Origin: Sterolibacterium sp052034445
GTDB taxonomy: Bacteria > Pseudomonadota > Gammaproteobacteria > Burkholderiales > Rhodocyclaceae
DNA: 18,991 nt
NCBI GenBank assembly: GCA_052034445.1
Contig: JBPOIN010000012.1
Coordinates: forward strand, 1 to 18,991
Reading direction: 5' to 3'
Positions 6,357 to 14,510 of the stretch are shown here, in pieces (positions within the stretch are counted from its first letter, which is position 1; each line of letters opens with the position of its first letter). Made by a program: the position numbers and the translations under genes. The notes beneath the pieces are model-generated. The model saw only the letters and a program-made list of their open reading frames with translations, made no database searches and was not told the origin of the DNA.

Positions 6357-9251
6357 TTAACCGCAGCTGCCTACCGCGCCGCAGGCGCTGCAGAAATCGC
6401 AGCCATCCTTGCGTATCACGGTCATGTTGCCGCATTCGCTGCATAGCGCGCCGCGCATGGCTTGCGTTGCGCCGCCCTTGTTTTGCGGGGTTTCAAGGAT
6501 GCCCATCTCGCGCGTCGGGAAGCCGTTTTCGTCGAGAATGCCGAGCATGGCGTAGCGATGCATGATCAGGCGGGCGATGTAAGCCACGGTGGATGGCCAG
6601 TTCTGCTGGCGGCGCGTGCCGGGGACGAAGGCCATGAAGTCGCCGAGCGGCTCGGGGTAGTTGAGCAGCTTGCGCAGTTTCATGCCGATCCAGGCCGGGT
6701 CCATCACGCGCATGTCGAGCGACAGCAGCTTGGTGAGGCCGTCGAGGGCGCGCGGGTAGTTGCCGGACAGCCAGACCGAGTAGGGCCGCGTGACGCCGTC
6801 GGGCAGCGTGATTTCCTTGAGGCCGAGGACGAATTCTTCGCCGGCAGCCGGGTTCACGATGTCGACCGTCCAGGACAGCGTGCCGTCGGTGCCGGTCTTG
6901 GGTTCGTCGCGGCTGAACAGCGTGTCGATCACGGGCGTGGCAGCATCGCTTTCGAAGGCGCCGATCTGCTCGCAGCGGTAGCGCACCACCTGGGCCATGG
7001 CGGCGACGACGCCGGGCATGAGCTTGGGTTCGCCGTGCGGCGGGAAGGGCATCTTGAAGGCTTCGTCGCCGATGGATTTGGCGAGCATGTCGAGCTTGAG
7101 CTTGAGCCAGCCGTGGTCGTTGGCGCGCATGTCCATCGACAGCGTCTTGGCAACGGCGCCGAGGCCGCGCGGTTGTTCGGAGCCGTTCACCCAGACTTCG
7201 AACGGCACTTTCTTGCCATTCTCGATGTGGCCGACGAACAGGGCGAATTCGCCGTGCGGCGTTTCGATCATGTAGGTCCAGGCGGCGTTGCCGTCGGTCA
7301 GGCGCGGCCGGCTGGGCCAGCGCAGCGAGGCCAGCACCGGAGCGGGCAGGGTGCCGATCGACAGGCGGCGGTTGGCGTCGTTGATAACGACGTCATGCGG
7401 CTGCTTTTTCTCGGCGGCCTTGGTGTCGGTCACCGAGAGCACGCTGCCGAGCACCGAGTTGGGCCGGTAGGTGGCGAGGCCCTTGAGGCCGGCTTTCCAG
7501 GCGGCCCTGTAGAGGTTTTCAAACTCGGCGTAGGGGTAGTCCTCCGGAACATTGACGGTCTTGGAGATCGAGGTGTCGATGTAGGGTGCGACGGCGGCGA
7601 CCATGTCCTTGTGGGCTTCGGCGGAGATTTCCAGCGCCGTGACGAAGTATTCCGGCAGCTTGGCGACGTTGCCGCCCAGGTGCTTGTAGTAGCGCCAGGC
7701 GTAGTCCTCGACGGCGTATTCTTTGTGCGTGCCGTCGGCCATGCGCTTCTTGCGCGTGTAGGTCCAGGAGAACGGCGGTTCGATGCCGTTGCTGGCGTTG
7801 TCGGCGAAGGCCAGCGAGATGGTGCCGGTCGGCGCGATCGACAGCAGGTGCGAGTTGCGGATGCCGTGCTTGCGGATCTGGTCCTTGATTTCGGCGGGAA
7901 GGCGCGAGGCGAAGTTGCCGCCCGAGAGATACATGTCGGCATTGAACAGCGGGAAGGCGCCGCGTTCCTTGGCGAGTTCGGACGAGGCCAGGTAGGCGCG
8001 GTCGCGCATGAACTCGGAGATTTTGGTGGCCACGTTGCGTGCCGAAGGCGTGTCGTAGCGTTCGCGCAGCATGATCAGCGCATCGCCGAGACCCGTGAAA
8101 CCGAGGCCGACTCGCCGTTTGGAGCTGGCTTCGCCCTGCTGCTGTTCGAGCGGCCAGTGGGTGGCGTCGAGCACGTTGTCGAGCATGCGCACCGAGGTGT
8201 CGATGACCTTGCCGAAGGCTTCGTAGTCGAAGCTGGCTTTTTCGCCGAACGGATCATTGACGAACAGCGTCAGGTTGATCGAACCCAGGCAGCAGCAGCC
8301 ATAGGGCGGCAGGGGCTGTTCGGCGCAGGGGTTGGTGGCCTCGATGGTCTCGCAGTAGTTGAGGTTGTTGTCGCGGTTCATGCGATCGAGGAACAGGATG
8401 CCCGGCTCGGCATGATCGTAGGTTGAACGCATGATCTGTTCCCAGAGATCGCGGGCGCGCACCTTGCGGTACACCCAGAGTCCCTTTTCGTCGTCCTCGC
8501 GCTGGTAGGCGCCGGCAGCCAGGATGTCGGGGGCGGGTTTGGCCTTGTGCGTGAGCTCGACTTCGCCATCGGCTTCGACAGCGCTCATGAATTCATCGGT
8601 CACGCCGATCGAGATGTTGAAGTTGGTGAGATCGCCTTCGTCCTTGGCGTGGATGAATTCTTCGATGTCCGGATGGTCGCAGCGCAGCACGCCCATCTGG
8701 GCGCCGCGGCGACTGCCTGCGGATTCGACGGTTTCGCAGGAGCGGTCGAAGACGCGCATGTAGGAAACCGGGCCCGAGGCGCGTGACTGGGTGCCCTTGA
8801 CGTGCGCGCCGATCGGGCGGATCGAGGAAAAGTCGTAGCCGACACCGCCGCCGCGGCGCATGGTTTCTGCCGCCTGTTGCAGGGCGGTGTAGATGCCCGG
8901 CCGGCCATCGACGACGTCGGAGATCGAATCGCCGACGGGCTGGACGAAACAGTTGATCAGGGTGGCGCAGAGATCGGTGCCGGCCGCCGAGTTGATGCGT
9001 CCGGCCGGCACGAAGCCATATTCCTGCGCTTCATGGAAACGCTGCTCCCAGAATGCGCGCTTGTCTTCGGTTTCCACCGAGGCCAGGGCGCGGGCAACGC
9101 GCTGGCGCACTTCGGTCACGTTCGATTCGTTGCCCTTGGCATATTTTTCGATCAGCACCTCGCCCGATATTTCCTGCGGCAGGGGTGGGTTTGCTGCTTT
9201 AACTTTTTGATTCGAAACGGATTCACCAGCTTTTGCGGTTTTTGTCGTCAT
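6357..9251 (-). CDS. nrdJ: Adenosylcobalamin-dependent (class II) ribonucleotide reductase
   Basis: Reduces ribonucleotides to deoxyribonucleotides using a radical made from coenzyme B12, independent of oxygen. The 964-residue product shows the NrdJ core: INCFVQP with Cys101, GGGVGYDFSSIRP, NPCAEQPLPP with the Asn307/Cys309/Glu311 radical-site triad, and GTISLAFADNASNGIEPPF. After the barrel come two related domains of about 100 residues, each with a V-W-(V/L)-x-G and L-S-(M/L)-D-M-R core. The C-terminal tail has paired cysteines (937, 940, 954, 957, 963) resembling a zinc or redox tail. I chose the ATG at 9251 because it has GGAA upstream and gives the usual N-terminus; an in-frame ATG at 9347 would add 32 residues unlike the family. 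It ends at a terminator and starts below NrdR-like boxes. Confidence 0.95.
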   Translation of the reverse strand: MTTKTAKAGESVSNQKVKAANPPLPQEISGEVLIEKYAKGNESNVTEVRQRVARALASVETEDKRAFWEQRFHEAQEYGFVPAGRINSAAGTDLCATLINCFVQPVGDSISDVVDGRPGIYTALQQAAETMRRGGGVGYDFSSIRPIGAHVKGTQSRASGPVSYMRVFDRSCETVESAGSRRGAQMGVLRCDHPDIEEFIHAKDEGDLTNFNISIGVTDEFMSAVEADGEVELTHKAKPAPDILAAGAYQREDDEKGLWVYRKVRARDLWEQIMRSTYDHAEPGILFLDRMNRDNNLNYCETIEATNPCAEQPLPPYGCCCLGSINLTLFVNDPFGEKASFDYEAFGKVIDTSVRMLDNVLDATHWPLEQQQGEASSKRRVGLGFTGLGDALIMLRERYDTPSARNVATKISEFMRDRAYLASSELAKERGAFPLFNADMYLSGGNFASRLPAEIKDQIRKHGIRNSHLLSIAPTGTISLAFADNASNGIEPPFSWTYTRKKRMADGTHKEYAVEDYAWRYYKHLGGNVAKLPEYFVTALEISAEAHKDMVAAVAPYIDTSISKTVNVPEDYPYAEFENLYRAAWKAGLKGLATYRPNSVLGSVLSVTDTKAAEKKQPHDVVINDANRRLSIGTLPAPVLASLRWPSRPRLTDGNAAWTYMIETPHGEFALFVGHIENGKKVPFEVWVNGSEQPRGLGAVAKTLSMDMRANDHGWLKLKLDMLAKSIGDEAFKMPFPPHGEPKLMPGVVAAMAQVVRYRCEQIGAFESDAATPVIDTLFSRDEPKTGTDGTLSWTVDIVNPAAGEEFVLGLKEITLPDGVTRPYSVWLSGNYPRALDGLTKLLSLDMRVMDPAWIGMKLRKLLNYPEPLGDFMAFVPGTRRQQNWPSTVAYIARLIMHRYAMLGILDENGFPTREMGILETPQNKGGATQAMRGALCSECGNMTVIRKDGCDFCSACGAVGSCG

Positions 9252-9364
9252 GGTTGTTCCGGTGTGGTGGGGAAGGTTGATGGCAAGCGAAGGCTGGCAG
9301 AATACCTCTGCTTTTTCAGAATGCAAAGTGAAAAATTTCCACACCAATAAAAATCAATGGTTTA

Positions 9365-9412
9365 CATCTTTTCCTAGTGGTTCGGAAAGCTATGTGCCAC
9401 TACATGTAGTAG
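9365..9412. promoter_or_regulatory. Candidate paired NrdR boxes upstream of nrdJ
   Basis: CCACTACATGTAGTAG (9397-9412) contains a perfect 12-bp palindrome (9399-9410) and fits the NrdR-box consensus acaCwAtATaTwGtgt at the core C, A, AT, T and G positions (11 of 16 by hand). A second, degenerate box (9365-9380) keeps mainly its TAGTGG half and is separated by 16 bases, giving a centre spacing of 32 bases, the three-turn spacing usual for NrdR box pairs. NrdR is the ATP/dATP-sensing repressor of ribonucleotide reductase genes. The boxes lie 114-161 bases above the nrdJ start. A cobalamin riboswitch was looked for in this 192-base gap and not found. Confidence 0.55.
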
Positions 9413-9443
9413 GTTGTTGTGGAAAAAACCACGGAAATTCAGG

Positions 9444-10673
9444 CTATTGGAGCAAGGCGGCGGTATGGCGCGCAATAATCCATTCTTCATTGGTCGGCAG
9501 AACCAGTATGGCGACCCGCGCCGCTGCAGTGGATATGCGGTATGAATTGCTCTGGTTGGCGTTCTGGTCGAGTTCGATTCCCAGCCATTCTGCGGCCGCA
9601 CAGACCTTTTTGCGGATCTGTACGGCATGTTCGCCGATGCCGCCAGTGAATACCAGGGCATCGAGGCCACCCAGTGCCGCGGCCAGCGAGCCAAGCTCGC
9701 GACTGATGCGATAGCAGAACAGGTCGACGGCTTGTTGCGCTTCCGGTTGGTTGCTGGCCAGCAGCTCGCGCATGTCCTGCGAGAGGCCGGAAACCCCGAG
9801 CAGTCCGGATTCCTTGTAGAGCAGGTGCGTGATGGCCTGCGTGTCCATCTTGAGGTGGTCCATCAGGTAGAGCAGCACGCCGGGATCGAGATTGCCGGTA
9901 CGGGTTCCCATGACGAGGCCGTCGAGCGCCGTGAATCCCATGGTGGTGGCGATGCTCTGGCGCTGGTGCATGGCGCACATGCTGGCGCCATTGCCGAGAG
10001 GGGCGACGATCACGCGGCCATTGGCCAGTTCAGGGGCGAGATGCTCGGGTAGGGTCGTTGCGATGTATTCGTAGGACAGGCCGTGAAAGCCGTAACGCCG
10101 CACCCCCTGGGCCGTGATGGTGCGCGGCAGGGCAAAGATTTGCGCGATCTCGGGCTGGCTGCGATGAAAGGCGGTATCGAAGCAGGCGATCTGCGGCAGT
10201 GTGGGCTGGAGCTCGGCGATGGCGCGGATGGCGTCGAGGTTGTGCGGCTGGTGCAGCGGCGCGAGCGGAATGAGGCGCGCGAGGTCGGCGCGGATTGCGG
10301 TATCGAGGCGGATCGGCTGGGCGTATTTCTGTGCGCCATGCACCACGCGATGGCCAACAGCGCACACGCTGAATCCGTCGTCGTGGTCATCGAGCCAGGC
10401 GAGCAGCAAGCCGAGCGCGTGTTGATGCGGGCTTTCGGCGCTGTGCGGAGAGGGCGCCAATGTCTGATCGGCCAGTACCTGGCCGGCTTGATTGCGCGCG
10501 GTCAGATGCGGCCCCGCCTGCGTGGCTGTTGAGGTCCCGGAAACACTCAGGCCGTCGATCTGCCCGGCCAGCAGCGGCTGGCGCGGGATGTCGCTGCCGT
10601 TACCGGTATGGGCGAACAGCGCGAATTTGATCGAGGACGAGCCGGCGTTGAGAACCAGGATGGCGTCTGTCAT
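9444..10673 (-). CDS. ackA: Acetate kinase (acetate/propionate kinase family)
   Basis: Interconverts acyl phosphate plus ADP and acid plus ATP in the cytosol. The 409-residue product has the ASKHA-fold acetate kinase signatures: ILVLNAGSSSIKFALF at the N-terminus, VGHRVVHG (substrate-binding Arg), FDTAFH, APLGNGASMCA, GTRTGNLDPGVLLYL and FTGGIGEHAVQIRK. The start at 10673 gives the correct MTDAILVLNAG end; an in-frame ATG at 10766 would add 31 residues that overlap the preceding gene. It starts 20 bases after the stop of the MaoC-PTA gene, with which it must form an operon. The gap is G/C-homopolymer sequence with no clear ribosome site, suggesting translational coupling. Preference for acetate, propionate or butyrate cannot be told from sequence. 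Confidence 0.95.
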   Translation of the reverse strand: MTDAILVLNAGSSSIKFALFAHTGNGSDIPRQPLLAGQIDGLSVSGTSTATQAGPHLTARNQAGQVLADQTLAPSPHSAESPHQHALGLLLAWLDDHDDGFSVCAVGHRVVHGAQKYAQPIRLDTAIRADLARLIPLAPLHQPHNLDAIRAIAELQPTLPQIACFDTAFHRSQPEIAQIFALPRTITAQGVRRYGFHGLSYEYIATTLPEHLAPELANGRVIVAPLGNGASMCAMHQRQSIATTMGFTALDGLVMGTRTGNLDPGVLLYLMDHLKMDTQAITHLLYKESGLLGVSGLSQDMRELLASNQPEAQQAVDLFCYRISRELGSLAAALGGLDALVFTGGIGEHAVQIRKKVCAAAEWLGIELDQNANQSNSYRISTAAARVAILVLPTNEEWIIARHTAALLQ

Positions 10674-10692
10674 GGGGCAAGGGGGGGCCGGG

Positions 10693-12099
10693 TTATTTGT
10701 TTTTCGCATGCGCCATGACCACGGCGATGGCGCATGAGGCTGTGCGCGTTTCGGCCGAGTCGGCACGGCTGGTGAGGACGATGGGCACGCGCGTACCCAG
10801 CACGATGCCGGCCGAGAGTGCGTCGGCTAGGTATTCGAGTTGCTTGGCGAGCATGTTGCCGGATTCGATATCGGGAACCACGAGGATGTCGGCCTGGCCG
10901 GCTACCGGGGAATGAATTCCCTTGGTTTTGGCGGCCAGGATCGATACGGCGTTGTCGAAGGCTAGCGGACCGTCGATCAGGCCGCCCTTGATCTGACCGC
11001 GATCCGCCATCTTGCAGAGTGAGGCGGCATCGAGCGTGGCACGCATCTTGGGATTCACGGTTTCGACAGCGGCGAGTATCGCCACCTTGGGTTCCTGGAT
11101 GTTGAGCATGTGCGCGAGGTCAATGGCGTTCTGGACGATATCGACCTTGTCTTCGAGCGTCGGTTCGACGTTGATTGCTGCGTCGGTGATCATGAGCGGC
11201 CGGGGGTAGGTTGGCACGTCCATCATGAATACGTGACTGATGCGGCGCGCGGTGCGCAGTCCGTTGGTTTTATCGACCACGGCCGCCATGAGTTCGTCGG
11301 TATGTAGCGAACCTTTCATGAGCGCCGCCACTTTGCCTTCGCGCGCCAGACTGACGGCCATTTCGGCCGAACCGTGACTGTGCGGGGTGTTGATGAGGGT
11401 GCAGTCATGCAGCGAGGCATCCAGCTGTGCGGCAATTGCACGAATCTTGTCCTCGGGGCCGACCAGGGTCGGCGTGATGAGGCCGGCATCGCGAGCCATG
11501 AGTGCGCCCTTGAGCGATTCGAGGTCACAAGGGTGCACCACAGCCATCGGAATTGCGGCAAGGCCTTTGGTGATGCCGAGCAGATGGTCGTAACGCGCTT
11601 TTTTGTCATTGAGCGTGAACGTCGGCATGGTTACGCGCGGACGCTTGATCTTTTCACGTGGCGCCTGAACTTCGGCGGTGCCGCTGATGACTTGCAGACC
11701 ATGCTGGTTGACGCAGTGGCAATCGAAAATGATGTGCTGGTTGTGATCGAATTTTTTCTGGCAGGTCAGTGTGATGGTGATGGTGTCGCCGACTGCGACA
11801 GTGCGGGCAAAATGCAGCGTCTGGTCGATGTAGAGCGTACCCGGCCCGGGGAGCTGGGTACCCAATACCGTCGAGATCAGTGAGCCGCTCCACATGCCGT
11901 GCGCAATCACCTCGCGGAACATCGATGAGCCGGCATACTCCGGGTCGACATGGGTCGGATTGACGTCCCCGGACATCAGGGCGTACAGCTGGATGTCTTC
12001 GGGGCGCAGGGTGCGTTTCAGCGAGGCGGTTTCGCCAATCCGGATCTCGTCATAAGTGCGGTTCTCGATGAATCCATCTTCATTGTCGTTAGCCGCCAT
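10693..12099 (-). CDS. Bifunctional MaoC-type enoyl-CoA hydratase / phosphate acyltransferase
   Basis: A 468-residue fusion. Residues about 15-150 form a MaoC hot-dog hydratase with the motif YALMSGDVNPTHVDPEY, whose Asp45 and His50 match the catalytic pair of (R)-specific enoyl-CoA hydratases, and IAHGMWSGSL. Residues about 165-468 form a phosphate acetyl/butyryltransferase domain (HPCDLESLKGA, MKGSLHTDELM, PLMITDAAINVEP, GGLIDGPLAFDNAVS, ADILVVPDIESGNMLAKQL). The PTA half exchanges CoA for phosphate on an acyl group, feeding the acetate kinase encoded 20 bases downstream. A good ribosome site (AAGGAAA) precedes the ATG at 12099. The fusion itself is a known protein arrangement in proteobacteria. 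Whether the real substrate is acetyl-CoA, butyryl-CoA or a hydroxyacyl-CoA is open. Confidence 0.93.
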   Translation of the reverse strand: MAANDNEDGFIENRTYDEIRIGETASLKRTLRPEDIQLYALMSGDVNPTHVDPEYAGSSMFREVIAHGMWSGSLISTVLGTQLPGPGTLYIDQTLHFARTVAVGDTITITLTCQKKFDHNQHIIFDCHCVNQHGLQVISGTAEVQAPREKIKRPRVTMPTFTLNDKKARYDHLLGITKGLAAIPMAVVHPCDLESLKGALMARDAGLITPTLVGPEDKIRAIAAQLDASLHDCTLINTPHSHGSAEMAVSLAREGKVAALMKGSLHTDELMAAVVDKTNGLRTARRISHVFMMDVPTYPRPLMITDAAINVEPTLEDKVDIVQNAIDLAHMLNIQEPKVAILAAVETVNPKMRATLDAASLCKMADRGQIKGGLIDGPLAFDNAVSILAAKTKGIHSPVAGQADILVVPDIESGNMLAKQLEYLADALSAGIVLGTRVPIVLTSRADSAETRTASCAIAVVMAHAKNK

Positions 12100-12351
12100 G
12101 ATGCTTTTCCTTATTCTGATAATGGTGCTGATTTTTTACACGGCTATTATTTCATTTCCGTGTTTCATTTTCGCGCGCAGCGATGTTGCATGGCCACAAA
12201 AAATCTGCTTGACACAAAAAATTCGCTTGAATCGAACTTCGAACACCGTTTGAATTTGAAACAGCAAAGACTCAATCTTGGCGAATATGTTGGACTCCGG
12301 AATTTATAGCGGTTAGCATATATTTTTGTCCTTGTACGAGTATGTTGGCAA
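12100..12351. promoter_or_regulatory. AT-rich divergent control region between MaoC-PTA and secretion operon
   Basis: This 252-base gap serves two outward-facing transcription units and is much richer in A/T than the flanking genes. It holds a tandem 18-bp repeat, a perfect but unpaired -35 TTGACA (12209-12214), clustered TCGAAC and TTGAA words (about 12226-12262), and an AT-rich TATA-like stretch near 12303-12328 before the secretion ATPase gene. No convincing complete promoter could be assigned in either direction, and no coding sequence is seen. Confidence 0.5.
12195..12230 (+). repeat. Tandem direct repeat, two 18-bp copies (16 of 18 identical)
   Basis: Copies at 12195-12212 and 12213-12230 share CACAAAAAAT and GCTTGA and differ only at two adjacent positions (CT versus TC). 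They abut exactly, and the junction creates TTGACA, a perfect -35 hexamer. The 18-bp period is not an exact multiple of a helical turn. It could be an operator for a dimeric regulator of the secretion operon or of the divergent MaoC-PTA operon; the function is inferred. Confidence 0.7.
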
Positions 12352-14508
12352 ATGACTGCTTCCGATTTTAAATCGCCCAGCGATGCCTCCAGGCGGCATG
12401 ATCCGTTGCTGTCTTCATTGATCGAAATTGCACGTTTTCATGGCCGGGGATTGTCATCCGAGGCCTTTGTCGCAGGGCTGCCACTTGAAGATGGACGTTT
12501 GACGCCGGGGATTTTCCGGCGCGCCGCAGCGCGTGCTGGAATGGCGGCGCGCATCTCGCGTCGCCCACTGGCGGCGGTGCGCGATGAATTGTTGCCGGCC
12601 ATCCTGCTGCTCAAAAACAACGACTCCTGCATTCTGCTCGGCTGGAACGAGGATCGCAGTATCGCGCGCATCGTTTTTTCCGAGGCTGGACAGGGCGAGG
12701 CGCAGGTCCAGCGTGCCGAACTCGAGGCTTTGTATTCGGGCTATACGATCTTCTGCCGGCCGCGTTTCCGGTTTGACAGCCGGGCGCCGGAAATCCGCAA
12801 GGTGTTACGGCGTCACTGGTTCTGGGGGGCGATTGCCGACAACTGGCGCTTGTACCGCGATGTCCTGGTAGCCGCTTTCCTGGTTAACCTGGGCTCGGTG
12901 GCGTTACCCCTATTTACGTTGAATGTGTATGACCGCGTGGTGCCGAACGGTGCTTTCGAGACACTGTGGTCGCTGGCGTTTGGCGTCGTCATGATTGCCG
13001 GTGGGGATTTTGCCTTGCGCATGTTGCGCAGCTATATCCTTGATGTGGCAAGCAAGCGCGTGGATCTCGAGCTTTCAAGCCTGATCATGGAGCGCGTGCT
13101 GGGCATGCGCATGGAAAACAAGCCGGCTTCGGCGGGTTCGTTTGCGGCGAATCTGCGGGCGTTTGAAGCGGTGCGGGATTTCATTACCTCGGCGACCATG
13201 ACAGCGTTCATCGATTTGCCGTTTGCCCTGATTTTTCTAGGTTTGATCATTTGGCTGGGCTGGGCGCTGGCGATTCCGCTGGTGGTTGGCATCATGGCCT
13301 TGATCATCTATGCGCTGGCGATTCAACCGAAAATGCAGGAGCTTACAGAAACTACCTACCGGGCGACGGCGACCCGCAACGCCACGTTGATCGAGAGCCT
13401 GGTGGGTCTTGAGGCGATCAAGACCCAGTGTGCTGAAGGAACGATGCAGCGCAAGTGGGAGCGTTCAGTGGCATTTCTGGCGCGCATTAGCGCGGAGTTG
13501 CGCTACATGTCTTCGTCGGTCATCAATGGCAATTCGGCGATTCAGCAGGTGGTGACGGTGAGCATGATCATTATCGGGGTGTATCTGATTACCGATCATC
13601 AGCTGACGATGGGGGGCTTGATTGCCTGTACGATGCTTTCCTCGCGCGCGCTGGCGCCGCTGAGTCAGATTGCCGGTTTGCTGACGCAATATCAGAATGC
13701 CGCGATGGCATTGTCAGCGCTCGACAAGGTGGTCAGCGAACCCGTCGAACGGCCTGAAAATGCTGCATTTGTCCGGCGCGAACGCTTGCGCGGCGAAATC
13801 GAATTCAATCGCGTGAAATTTTCCTATCCGGGCGAGCAGGCGGAGGTTTTGCACGAGGTTTCATTCCGCATCAAGGCTGGCGAGCATGTCGGCATCATTG
13901 GTAAGGTCGGCTCGGGCAAGTCGACGATCAATCGCCTGATTCTTGGTTTGTATCAGCCGCAGGAGGGCAGCATCAAGATCGATGGCGTCGATATCCGTCA
14001 GCTCGATCCGGCGGAGTTGCGCAAATCGATTGGTTATGTGCCGCAGGATGCGATGCTGTTCTATGGCACCTTGCGCGAGAACATGACGATCGGCACGCCC
14101 TACGTCGAGGATGTGGCAATTCTGCAGGCGGCAGAAATGGCCGGCTTGAATGACTTGGTCGGCAATCATTCGAAAGGTTTCGACATGTTGATCGGCGAGC
14201 GCGGCGAATCGCTCTCGGGGGGGCAGCGGCAGTCGGTTGCCGTGGCGCGCGCAGTTTTGCATGAACCGCCGATCCTGTTGCTTGATGAGCCGACGAGTTC
14301 GATGGACTTTGCGACCGAAGAGGCGCTCAAGCACCGGCTCGCCGATTTCGCGCGCCATCGGACGATGGTGTTGATCACGCATCGGAACTCCCTCATGGAT
14401 CTGGTGGATCGGTTGATCGTTGTTGATCGTGGCTCGATTGTCGCAGATGGACCGAAGGAAATGGTGGTCGCTGCCCTGCAGTCCGGCAAGGTAGGAAGGG
14501 GGGGCTAG
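12352..14508 (+). CDS. Type I secretion ABC transporter, permease/ATPase (LapB/LssB type)
   Basis: Inner-membrane export ATPase that drives proteins straight through both membranes. The 718-residue product has an N-terminal C39-like domain (about 15-140) without the catalytic cysteine of peptide-processing peptidases. The six-helix membrane region (about 160-430) contains LFTLNVYDRVVPN, characteristic of this exporter branch. The nucleotide-binding domain has Walker A GKVGSGKST (517-525), Q-loop YVPQD, signature LSGGQ (621-625), Walker B ILLLDEP (Asp645, Glu646) and the H-loop His677. All ATPase residues are intact. The branch exports large RTX adhesins such as LapA. The ATG at 12352 has only a weak ribosome site. 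It heads a three-gene unit with the adaptor gene 2 bases downstream. No substrate gene is in the window. Confidence 0.92.
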   Translation: MTASDFKSPSDASRRHDPLLSSLIEIARFHGRGLSSEAFVAGLPLEDGRLTPGIFRRAAARAGMAARISRRPLAAVRDELLPAILLLKNNDSCILLGWNEDRSIARIVFSEAGQGEAQVQRAELEALYSGYTIFCRPRFRFDSRAPEIRKVLRRHWFWGAIADNWRLYRDVLVAAFLVNLGSVALPLFTLNVYDRVVPNGAFETLWSLAFGVVMIAGGDFALRMLRSYILDVASKRVDLELSSLIMERVLGMRMENKPASAGSFAANLRAFEAVRDFITSATMTAFIDLPFALIFLGLIIWLGWALAIPLVVGIMALIIYALAIQPKMQELTETTYRATATRNATLIESLVGLEAIKTQCAEGTMQRKWERSVAFLARISAELRYMSSSVINGNSAIQQVVTVSMIIIGVYLITDHQLTMGGLIACTMLSSRALAPLSQIAGLLTQYQNAAMALSALDKVVSEPVERPENAAFVRRERLRGEIEFNRVKFSYPGEQAEVLHEVSFRIKAGEHVGIIGKVGSGKSTINRLILGLYQPQEGSIKIDGVDIRQLDPAELRKSIGYVPQDAMLFYGTLRENMTIGTPYVEDVAILQAAEMAGLNDLVGNHSKGFDMLIGERGESLSGGQRQSVAVARAVLHEPPILLLDEPTSSMDFATEEALKHRLADFARHRTMVLITHRNSLMDLVDRLIVVDRGSIVADGPKEMVVAALQSGKVGRGG

Positions 14509-14510
14509 CC

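Noticed and set aside
6462..8426. A very long open frame (654 codons) on the plus strand, opposite nrdJ
   Set aside because: It is the mirror of a GC-rich, codon-biased nrdJ; the translation is repetitive Val/Gly/Asp/His-rich with no recognisable domain.
9252..9347. Upstream in-frame ATG of nrdJ adding 32 residues
   Set aside because: The extra segment is unlike NrdJ N-termini and lies in an AT-rich leader; the ATG at 9251 has a better ribosome site.
9419..9432. GTGG-A6-CCAC hairpin after ackA
   Set aside because: Only a four-pair stem with a weak context and no T-run on the minus strand; too weak to call a terminator.
9252..9443. Possible cobalamin riboswitch before nrdJ
   Set aside because: The only GCCACT-like word is on the wrong strand and no B12-box context or long paired leader fits within 192 bases.
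10674..10766. Upstream in-frame ATG of ackA adding 31 residues
   Set aside because: It overlaps the end of the MaoC-PTA gene and displaces the conserved N-terminal ILVLNAGSSS from its usual place.
12209..12214. Perfect TTGACA as the exporter promoter
   Set aside because: At 16-18 bases downstream only poor -10 words such as TCGAAC occur; kept only as part of the control region.
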